Below, in pieces: positions 28,601 to 40,000 of a stretch of 64,000 bases of DNA. The stretch spans positions 7,681,512 through 7,745,511 of the forward strand of contig CP136064.1 in the NCBI GenBank assembly GCA_032622095.1. Direction: 5' to 3'. The notes below the pieces were generated by a model. The model did not search any database and had not been told where the DNA came from. It was given only the letters and a program-made list of their open reading frames with translations. The DNA comes from Siphonodentalium dalli. Its lineage: Eukaryota > Mollusca > Scaphopoda > Gadilida > Siphonodentaliidae. A program made the position numbers and the translations under genes. The stretch's first letter is position 1. Each line of letters begins with the position of its first letter.

Positions 28601-31014
28601 TGAATAGGGCGAATTGAGTTTTGTTTGCATTGAGCTTAATGCGCCATTTCGAGCACCACCTTTCCAGGTCACCGAGGGCCCGCCTCAGTCTGAGCTCCAC
28701 ATACTTTGTACTGCCATTGGTGATCCACAGACCCAAGTCATCAGCGAACTGCGACAGTTGCACTTGGTGCCTCGGGTCTATTTCAATGTCATTGACGTAG
28801 AAAATATAGAGCAATGGGCTTAAGACCGACCCCTGTGGTGTACCAGCGTTCAGTGGAACAGAGTCCGACGATTCTCTGTCCACCCTCACCTTTATTGATC
28901 GGTCGGTGAGGAAAGAGGAGAGAAGCCTTACAAGTTTGACCGGGAGGCCATACTTGTGTAACTTGTACCGGAGGCCGTTGTGCCAGACGCTGTCGAACGC
29001 CTTTTCAACGTCAAGTAGCACTGTACCAGTTACTTACAATGAAGATTACAACTTATATACATCTCAAAATGTGTCAGTTCACCCACAGGAGCTTGGAATT
29101 TGATCAAAATCCCTCTTTTATTGGCAGAACCACCACCCGGGACCATAGGTCACGGAAGGAACGAAACACGAATTTGTTGCCACCCATTTTGAACTCAACT
29201 GTATTCCTACAAAAAATATATTTTCACTAAAAACTTTTGGTACCTCTTACACCTTAGATGCCAATCTACAACATTCCATAGGTATATTTTTCCAGTTCTT
29301 CGAAAACCTCACTTTATTTCGGTAATGTATTGTAAATTCACCAACGAACACAAATCTGCGACACCTCCATCATCCGTTGTAGAATCTGAGTAGCGGAAAT
29401 GGTACCGAAATATGCGGAAACTTTAAAACTATGATCCGGAGACGGATAGCATGAAAGTACCGTTTATAATTTCGAACATAGCTGCTGATTACATGTTTAT
29501 TACATGACCGTACCGATGCACTGATCATCATGAACTTTTTGATGGATGATAACATTGGCGTCTAGATGGGAACGAATCATTTTGGGCTCATTTGCATAAA
29601 AACATGGCCGCTGACAGTTTGCCGACAGAGAAAACAATAACTTTGAAATAAAGGGATATAATCATATAACAAGGCCCACGTGCATTTTCGCATAATTGTT
29701 TAGAGTTATACCCCTTCGACAATAGCGCTCAACACCACACATTAAGGACCACATTCGGTTTCAAATTTCCATTTTATTTATTCATGAGGAATTGGTCATT
29801 TGTGAGACTATTTATTAGTGGTAATTGGTAGTTGGTAGCACCGTGAGACTTCAATGCACATAGTATACGGCAGCCCTGGGAATTAGCATCGACAATGGGC
29901 AGCGCCGAGGCAAAAGCGGACGCGAAATGAATTTGCGTCAGCATTTTTTAGCCGAGGAAAATAAATATAAACATGTTCAATTAGTTTGTGAATTTGACGT
30001 TCGTTGAAGTGATAGTGATGCCATGATCCGTACGGCACATGTCCACAAAATAATTTTACTCGCAATTTGCACACATTGACACGATCAGCTAGTTTGGTCA
30101 ATAAAAATCTGACATCGTAATCCGCCTCCAAGCAACCGGTTACGGTTGATAGAGCAAGCTGCACCAACTTGAAAGGAGGTCATTGTGCCAGTCGCATACG
30201 CGCGACATACCAATCATCTCACAACGTCGCCAACTAATGCTAGCGCTTTGATGTTTCCGACGAAGCATATCCAACTTGACAAGCACGTGCTCCGATGTTT
30301 TTTAACTTTTTCGACCGCGTATTTCCGGGAAGTTTGGGACTATTATACATTTATACTTGCTCTAACTTCCCTGTTTGTTGGGACCATATGATGGGTTTCA
30401 ACCTACATGGAGAATATTATAACTTGGGACGGTATTACGATATTTTTATTTCAGACGATATTATTGACGATATCAAAATTAAAACCGGCTATACCCGATA
30501 TATCGTCATATCGCCCAGCACTATTCATTGGGGCTCGCCTGAATATGAAAAGCTGGCTACGAATGTGATCGCCATAGAAAAGCTGGCTACGAATGTGATC
30601 GCCATAGAAAAGCTGGCTACATTTGTGATCGATTAAAAAACCTGGCTACGAATGTGATCGGATCGCGGAGCCTTGGGACAATGACCCCATCAGCGAAAGT
30701 TACATTAAGTAATGTTTTTAATATTTTTTTGGTATTTTTGATTTTGAGAAAAACAATGCCGATGGTGGCTAGCTGTCTTGAATTTAAAAATTGAATTTCC
30801 AATTCATGAGCACAGGCTATATAATCATATGCATAAAGCCATTCTTTAAGAGTTTTGGTGCTGATTCGTTACGACACGCGAGTCACGAGTGAGTCGGAGT
30901 GACGTATAGTATTTATAGATCCTGGTACCGGTGCAGTTAACAATACTTATAGTTGCTTATTACATAAAATTTATGTTAGCGAGTTTATCACTAACACAAA
31001 TTTATAAACTAGTT

Positions 31015-31085
<71 letters not shown>

Positions 31086-34000
31086 GTCCCCTTATGACCA
31101 ATAATTGCAACCAGTAGCATTACAAAGTCAAGTAGTACATATAGGCCTACCGGTACATAACGAACATAAAACAAGAAGAAAAAAACAATACCACGTGGTC
31201 GTGCCATAAATAGAAATAAATTATATATGAAATATTTGTACAAATTACCATTCAGTCAAATGAAGAATATCTTCTTGGGTAGTCGTCATTTTCATGAGAT
31301 GATAACAGCAGACACAGAAAAATACAGAAATTTTCAGGAAAATGCACAAAACATCAGGATTAGATCTTCAAAAACGAGCATAGTATGACGCAAACATAAA
31401 CTGATTTAAGTTTTCTGGCGCCTAAGTTCGAAAACCGCACGCACTTTCAAATATTTTTGAATTTCGCGGGCTTTAAATTAGGTTTCGATTTTATTTCGTT
31501 CCGACTTTGTTATTCCGGAAAAATGGTTTTGTGCCATTTGTCATTCAGATTCTACAACGGATGATGGAGGTGTCGCAGATTTGTGTTCGTTGGTGAATTT
31601 ACAATACATTACCGAAATAAAGAGGTTTTCGAAGAACTGGAAAAATATACCTATGGAATGTTGTAGATTGGCATCTAAGGTGTAAGAGGTACCAAAAGTT
31701 TTAAGTGAAAATATATTTTTTGTAGGAATACAGTTGAGTTCAAAATGGGTGGCAACAAATTCGTGTTTCGTTCCTTCCGTGACCTATGGTCCCGGGTGGT
31801 GGTTCTGCCAATAAAAGAGGGATTTTGACCAAATTCCAAGCTCCTGTGGTTCACCACTCCCTGTGTTTGGTAAAAGATCTTTTGAAAACAAATTCAATTG
31901 TGCAGCATATTCAAATCTGAACCGGACTTCGAGCGGTATAAATGAGCGTGCGCTTTTAGGATTTCGTTTCGTTTTGGTTATTGTTGGCATTTTTAAACAA
32001 CCGTTGATAAATAAAAATACGAAAATAATTGCTGCCATTCTACCAAAACGATGCTATTAAATGCTGCCATTCTCTCACTTGTGTTTGGGTGTTATTCATA
32101 GTTATCAAGGTGATGATGTGAACACAAAGACTCCATATCTGAACCATTATTTCATAATTTTAATTTACACATTACAGCTCTCCTATTTTCGTGGTATAGC
32201 GTCGATATCAATTTAAACTTTGTAACACCAACTTTGCCTTATTTTTTGTGGCAGGGAGAACTGCCTTTACCCTTAAAATATAGTCTGGGCTGGTCCCTGC
32301 TTCATTTATACTTTGATATCTTAAGTGAAAGGGTGTATTTATTATGAAATGAAACCTGAGGTGAATGAAATTATCGGATAGACAAGTAACCGGTGCAAGG
32401 GCCAGGTTAGTATTAAAACTATATACCCAATATAAGGACCAAGTTAGTACTAAAATTAGACACCCTATAAAGGGCCACATTAGTACTAAGCATATCGTAT
32501 ACAATAAGTTCACATACAAGGCCATCAAAATAAAATACATGTGTTCTCAGCAAATTAGATCTCAATCAAAATAAAATACATGTGTTCTCAGCAAATTAGA
32601 TCTCAATCCAAATAAAATACATGTGTTCTCAGCAAATTATATCTCAATCAAAATAAAATACATGTGTTCTCAGCAAATTATATCTCAATTTTGAGATGAG
32701 GGAGGGAGTAAATTTAATTTTTCATCAAAATCTAGAAAACGTACTCCAGAACAAGCCTTGAAATAGGATGTCTGTCATTTGCAGAATGAGGTTCCCAGAG
32801 GGTGAATTTAGTGATGCTACCCCACATAGCGGGCTAGCATCACCAAATTCACCCTCTGGGGACCTCATTCTGCTTACACCTCAGCAGAATGAGGTCCCCA
32901 GAGGGTGAATTTGGTGATGCTAGCCCGCTAGGCGGGGTAGCATCACTAAATTCACCCTCTGGGGACCTCTTTCTGCAAATGACAGACACCCTATTTCAAG
33001 GCATGATCCAGAAGTAAAATAATATTCATTTTCTTTGTTCAAATCCAATTTTCTAACAGAATTGTTTTTTAAATGTTTGATGAGTCTTTTTTTAAAGAAA
33101 ATCTCAGTAACAATGGGCTAGCATCACTAAATTTACTATCTGGGAGCCTCGTCTTCTGAGAAGTCTCTATGGTCTTAAATTAACATTGTTTTTATTAACT
33201 TTTTCCCTTCTGTTCGGTTTCTATATCCCCTATTTGCAGAAGATAAAATGCATAATCAAGGTGTGACTAATGGGTGAACATCACCAACTTCAACTGGGGA
33301 ACTTCAATCTGATGCTAGGTCTCCTATAGCAGTTGAGGCCTCGGCAGAATGAGGAGGTTCCCAGAGGGTGAATTTGATGAAGCTCGCCCACTGTGAGGGA
33401 TAGCGTCACTATACCCTCCCTCTGGGGACCTCATTCTGTAAATGACAGACACAAAATACAAAATGGAATGTACTATTCTTCTGATTTTATTACACAGAGT
33501 GTTCATCAGTTGCTGCCACCGCCGTACAGGGATGTGTGGTTAGAGTGGGAAGATGAGGCGAGAAGGGCTGCTAGTCTGGCTAAAGAAAACAAGGTATTAC
33601 ATGTGTAAACAATATGCCTCAGTTATAGTATGAACATCTAAACCTCAGTTCCCAAATATGAATAAGAATAGAATTAAATTAATACAGTGATGTGAACAAT
33701 CATGACATGAAATAAGCTAGATACTCAGGGGGTTTTTACCCCCCCCCCTCCCCCCCCCCCCCCAATAGAAACAAGAAAGCAAAAAATTTTGGAAGAATAT
33801 TATAATTTTCACCTCTTAATTGTTTAAACCCCCCTGAGATACTCGGAATTTATTCTGCAGTTTTTTTTTCCTATCAATTGTACATCTCTGGAGGAAGTCT
33901 TATAGTGTAATATATTTGATGGGAAATGTTCAGAGGTTTTATCAGCTAACTTTTGATTGGTGAAAACGCCAACAAAGAAACTTGGAAGTACTGATCTCAG

Positions 34001-37000
34001 AATTTAACTCTATTATAGATTAGAGACGACTTCTTATCGAAATTTATGAAGAAGCTGAAGGCTGAAACCAAGATAGTTACATGTGATAAAATTGATGACG
34101 ACGAACCAATTGAGTCCTGGGAGTCAATTGACTCGGACGACGAGGTGAGTTGAAATTTCAAAGATGTTTGTGCATTCTCAATTCACAATGTGCATCAAAA
34201 ACGATAAGCTGCTTATTGCTATCTATAGTTCACAAAATTCTGGCCTCGCAACAGAATCTCGACAATTCTGGCATAGACAAAATTCTGGCTTCATGCCAGA
34301 TCGTGCCATCACCAGGTGGGAAATACAGTAATGCCCTAAGTAATCGACCCCTTAAACACAGCAGAATTATGGGTAACTTTTCAGGATTTAGTCGGAAATA
34401 TGGCTTGTTGCCATTCATCGGAAAGCTCTCGGGGGTCGATTACTTAGGGCATTACTGTAGTTCAAAGACTAGAGCCTGTGAGGTAGCAATGATCAAAACT
34501 ACTCTCTGACACGTGATGATCTAATCAAAAGACAGTATGACCAGCTGTGAATTGTGAACTCAAAGGTATATAATAAATATAGAATACACATGTAGTAGCC
34601 AAGAATACAAAATTTTCACCACGAGTGGATGGTTTTGACCACGAGCCTTTTGGCGAGTACTTAAAGCCACAATACCATGAGTGGTGACAATTTTTAACTC
34701 TGGGCTACTACACGTGTATTCTATTTATGCCATTATTATTATTTATTATTTGTTACGCGAATTCAACTACTCCGCTAATTTACTTTATGTATATCCACAT
34801 CGAGAGACACAGACACGATGCTATAAGGAATGTGCGTCACATATAGTGATGCATACATTTATACCATGACTTCAGCCTGTTTCTGAGAGATCAGTCACTT
34901 GGAATTACCATTCATGTTTCCTAGTTCATATAACACTAGTAAGCTACATTTTATTGAAATGAAGGCAATTTTCCTCATATCTAATTGATATCATGACAAC
35001 TTCCAATTTTAAATGCATGTGACATAGGAACTATTTTGCTAAATATGATTTGTCCTACTATAGGTATAAACGATTAACACATGAAATTACGTTGAACATT
35101 TACATCCACAGTAGAAATTTATACCCACAATAGGAAGCTGTATACTCACAGTAGGGTGTGACGATGAAGTTTACAAAATAGGTGTTATACACACAATAGA
35201 ATTGGCAATTATAGTATAATTTATGTTATAAAAGGTTATACACCTACAGTTTGACAAAATAATTATTATTCTTTGCTATTTGTAGAGTCATTGACCCTTT
35301 CATGATGGGAGCTACGCTTGTGCATCATTAAGGATCATGTGCCAGTGCATTCTCTTCTATATACGAGTCTCCCATAGGGAGCCTCACATATATAAGGGAA
35401 TGCACTGGCTTACAAGGTCAAGGTAAATGTTGTTAGGCCAATGCATTCTCTTATATATGCGAGGCTCCCTATGGGAGACTCGCATATATAAGAGAATACA
35501 TTGGAAAATGGTTTTATCAAAATTTCAAGAAGCTCCAGTCATGGAAGTGTTAATTTGATTTTTTTCCATTTACTTTTCTTTTCTTAGCTGATAGAAGTGG
35601 AAGATTATAAGGCAGATGTTGACAACAGAAAACAACCTGTAAGGAGACCTGGTCGTACCAACAATCTTTCTTCAGATGTTTGCCAATCTTTATTAGAAGA
35701 AAGAATGCGGTCAGAGCAATACCAAGTATTACTGGAAACAAGGAAGTCTCTCCCAGTTTATCTGTATAAATCGGACATCGTCCAGATGATTATGTGTAAC
35801 AATGTTGTAGTGATAGCTGGTGAGACTGGCAGTGGTAAAAGTACCCAGATTCCACAATTCATTTTAGAGGTAAGAGTCTGCATAACCTACCCAGATACCA
35901 CAATTCATTTTAGAGGTTAGAGTCCTTGTATAACCTACCCAGATACCACAATTCATTTTAGAGGTAAGAGTCTGCATAACCTACCCAGATTCCACAATTC
36001 ATTTTAGAGGTAAGAGTGCATAACCTACCCAGATACCACAATTCATTTTAGAGGTAAGAGTCTGCATAACCTACCCAGATTCCACAATTCATTTTAGAGG
36101 TAAGAGTGCATAACCTACCCAGATTCCACAATTCATTTTAGAGGTAAGAGTCTGCATAACCTACCCAGATTCCACAATTCATTTTAGTGGTAAGAGTGCA
36201 TAACCGACCCAGATACCACAATTAATTTTAGAGGTTAGAGTCCATGTATAACCTACCCAGATGCCACAATTCATTTTAGAGGTAAGAGTCTGCATAACCT
36301 ACCCAGATTCCACAATTAATTTTAGAGGTTAGAGTCTATGCATCCAAACTCCATGCAGGGTTCACCTCCCTTGATGATTCAGTAAAACCGCTGCTACCGG
36401 CGACATTTTACCCACATTTGATGGACTTCCGCGATATAAATATATATACCAAGTGAACAGAGCAACATGTTGGCTTTATTAAGCACAAAAAACATCGAAC
36501 AACATTTGTGTAATTTCATACCTTAAGTTATGAAAGTCCCTCTAGAACCAAAGAACTATATTGCGAAATGGTGTGATTTGGTTCTCCGATTATTTTATCA
36601 AAACAGAAGTCAAAACACACATGGATGACAACATTCATGGCAAATCTATCAGAAGAGTTCTAATTTCCTGCCATTTTGCTGAGTGTGCGATAATTGTCAA
36701 CAAAACTAAAGCTCTAATTCTCCATTCTGTCAATATGTTTTTAGTGCTGGAATTGTTTTCAAACCACATGGGAAATTTGACTTTGGTCGATCGCGGTCTC
36801 GCCATTTTGTCTGGAAAAACCTGCTCTAAATATAGCAAATCACAGACTAGTACCCAGCTGGTGACAAGAGTCAGAAAGGATGTATGACTGGTGCTCTCTG
36901 GTAGAGATTGCTATGCATCCCGGAAGTTTTTGGGAATAAATTGCAATATTGTCCTTACTATTGCCATTTAAACGGACACAAGCCTTGATATAGTGTGTCT

Positions 37001-40000
37001 GACATTTGCAGAATGAGGTTCCCAGAGGGTGAATTTAGTGATGCTACCCCGCACAGTGGGTTACCATCACCAAATTCCCCCTCTGGGGACCTCATTCTGC
37101 ATAGGCCTCCTCTTCTGGGAAGAATCTATAATCTCAAATTACATTGTTTATAGTTACTTTTCCCTTCTGTTCAGTTTCTATATCCCATAATTTGCAGAAG
37201 ATAAAATGCATAATCGAGGTGACTAACGGGTGAACATGACCGACTTCAAATGGGGAACTTAAATATGATATTAGGCCTAATCAGAATGAGATCTGCAGAT
37301 GGTGAATTTAGTGATGCTAGCCTACCGGGTGGGATAGCGTCACTAAATTCACTCTCCGGGGACCGAGCAGATATCTCAACTGTAGCTTGTCGGATCTCAA
37401 TGAAATTTTGTATGGATGTTCACCATCATCAAGATGACTTCTTGAAAAATCTCACTTATGACAGCTTTTTAAAAGTCGTGTTCACATTATCACATAAATC
37501 TGAGTCTGAGATTCTAAGTTCTTCAATTCAAAGTGATTTGCAATTATAGGTAACTAGCTGATGTGCCCGACTTCGTCCGGGCTATTTAGGGATTTCTTTG
37601 TGATTGCCTCCCTCTGGCAGAGTATACAGCATCTGGACAAACTATTGGTCCAGAAATATGCCTATATGAGCGAGGTCAAGGACACATTCCCACGTGAAAT
37701 TGGACCCGCCCATGTTCCGGGGATCAAAGTAGGCCTACATACCAAATTTGAGTCGGATCGGTCGAGGTCGAGAAACATGCCTATATGAGCGTATATGAGC
37801 GAGGTCAGGATCAAGGACACAGTCGCCCGTGAAATTGGACCCAACAATATTGTAGGCCTACATACCAGATTTGAGTCAGATCAGTCAAGCAGTTTTAGAG
37901 TCAATAACACACACACACAGACAGACAGGCAGAAGTTCCAAAATATTTTATAAGAGACTAGATATCTGTTCTGATCTAATGGACCATATTGGTACTGTTT
38001 GATTTGAAAATAATTCATAGCTATTAACCCTTTGAGTGCCAGGGGCCGATCTCATCGGCCCTAAACCTACAAAATAAGTCTGTTAAAGAATATAAGAATA
38101 AATTATTAAAATTGTAAAAAAAAAAAAAAATTGTTAGGCCAATGCATTCTCTTATAGGTCGCCTCGCATATATAAGAGAATGCAATGGCACAGGGTATAT
38201 GGGTTGATACAAAAATCGAACTGGCACTCAAAGGGTTTTAACACATTTTCAGGAGTTTATATCTACTGGTACTGCTGACTATTGTAACATTGTGTGCACT
38301 GAACCACGACGGATTTCAGCTGTCAGTCTAGCTAGCCGAGTTAGTCAAGAACTGGGAGAAAGCAGACCAGGGGACTACAAGTCATTCTGCGGCTACCAAA
38401 TCCGGTTTGAAAGTAAGAAGGGTGCGAACACGAGGTTACTGTACTGCACAACAGGGGTGCTTCTCCGGCAGCTTCAAGTCGACAGCCACCTCTCAAACAT
38501 AACACATGTGATAGTGGACGAGGTAATGGCAATTGTAGCAAAATTGTTTATGGATTTTAAATCTGTTTATCATTAAGGTTTTCATTGTTCCATGGTTGTT
38601 TGATGGCAGAATTTATACAATAATTATACCCCCTGTAACAAGGTTATGTGGGATACAGTAATGCCCTAAATAATCGACTCCTTAACCACAGCAGAATTAT
38701 GGGTACTTTTTCAGGATTTATATGAAAATATGGCTTGTTGCCATTCATCGGAAAGCTCTCAATCATATTTCAGACTTAATCCTGAAAAGTTACCCATAAT
38801 TCTGTTGTGGTTAAGGAGTCGATTATTTAGGGCATTACTGTGTATAGGAATCAGCTTGTCCATCCATTGGTCCATCCTTGGATGCAATATTGTCCGAGCT
38901 TGTATTCCTACATTTTTTCTGTCAATTTTTTATAAACTTGGTACTGAAATTTAGTGCCATTTGTTTTAGTAGAGTTATTCCCCCTTTTTGACCTATAAAT
39001 AGCACATGTTATAGTTGATGAGGTAATGCAATTATTGTAGCAAAATTCACATAAATATGATCCAGCACTCATATAAGTGTCTAAATATAGCATGATGAAC
39101 CCTGGGGGGGGGGGGGTCTCGATAGTGTAACAACACCATAGTAATTCTTATCTTTAACCCTTTACCCAACAAACCGGCCAAAAACGCCCAAATAAAGCTT
39201 CAACAGCCTAAAATATCTTCGGTCTGTCTCAATAACACCATACAAATATGGATATCATTGGAACCGGTTCATTAACCACATTGTGATGGTTACAGTTATG
39301 CCCTGTGCCCTGTGCCAATGAATGCATTCTCTTGTATATGCGAGTCGACCATAGGTCGCCTCGCATATATAAGAGAATGCATTGGCCTAAACAAATTCTT
39401 TTTTTAACACTTTTTACCATTTTTTTCTTACATTCTTTAACAATTTTATAAGTTTTTCTTACATTTTTTAACAATTTTTATAATATTTTTCTACATTCTT
39501 TGACAATTTTATCATTTTTAATATGTGTTAAGCCAATGCATTCTCTTATATATGCGAGGCGACCTATGGTCGACTCGCATATATAAGAGAATGCATTGGC
39601 ACAGGGCCGTTCTGTTGGGTAAAGGGTTAATACTCTTTACCGTATAATAGTAGTGAGTAGGGTACAGTCAGAATTTTTGCTGATAATTTTGAAGCATTTG
39701 TTGGCCGTGAGATCAGACTTATCTTTAATACTATTTACAGGTACATGAGAGGAGTGTACAGTCAGACTTTTTGCTGATAATTTTGAAGCATTTGTTAGCC
39801 GTGAGATCAGACTTATCTTTAATACTATTTACAGGTACATGAGAGGAGTGTACAGTCAGACTTTTTGCTGATAATTTTGAAGCATTTGTTGGCCGTGAGA
39901 TCAGACTTACATGTGCTTCTGATGAGTGCTACAGTGGATAGCGCTAAATTCTCAAAATACTTTGACAACTGTCCCGTTATCAATATACCAGGAAGGACAT

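Larger units (their letters stand above)
27556..29030 (-). mobile_element. 5'-truncated LINE (non-LTR retrotransposon)
   Basis: Contains the C-terminal reverse transcriptase part (28104-29021) and a GC-rich 3' region down to about 27556. The endonuclease and the N-terminal fingers are missing, as expected from 5' truncation on insertion. Base composition is clearly richer in GC than the surrounding intron. Both outer limits are approximate and no target duplication was identified. Confidence 0.85.
29084..31848. mobile_element. 2.8-kb element with about 305-bp terminal inverted repeats, superfamily unknown
   Basis: Arms 29084-29389 and 31545-31848 are near-perfect reverse complements (CACAGGAGCTTGGAATTTG to TTGTAGAATCTGA). 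Flanks GTTCACC at 29077-29083 and 31849-31855 fit a 7-bp target duplication. The 2.1-kb centre has no recognisable transposase; it holds a 30-bp repeat and a GA microsatellite. The high arm identity suggests recent activity or conversion between arms. Confidence 0.87.

Noticed and set aside
28104-29021. Host gene on the minus strand
   Set aside because: RT motifs A, B and C and the truncation pattern identify a LINE.
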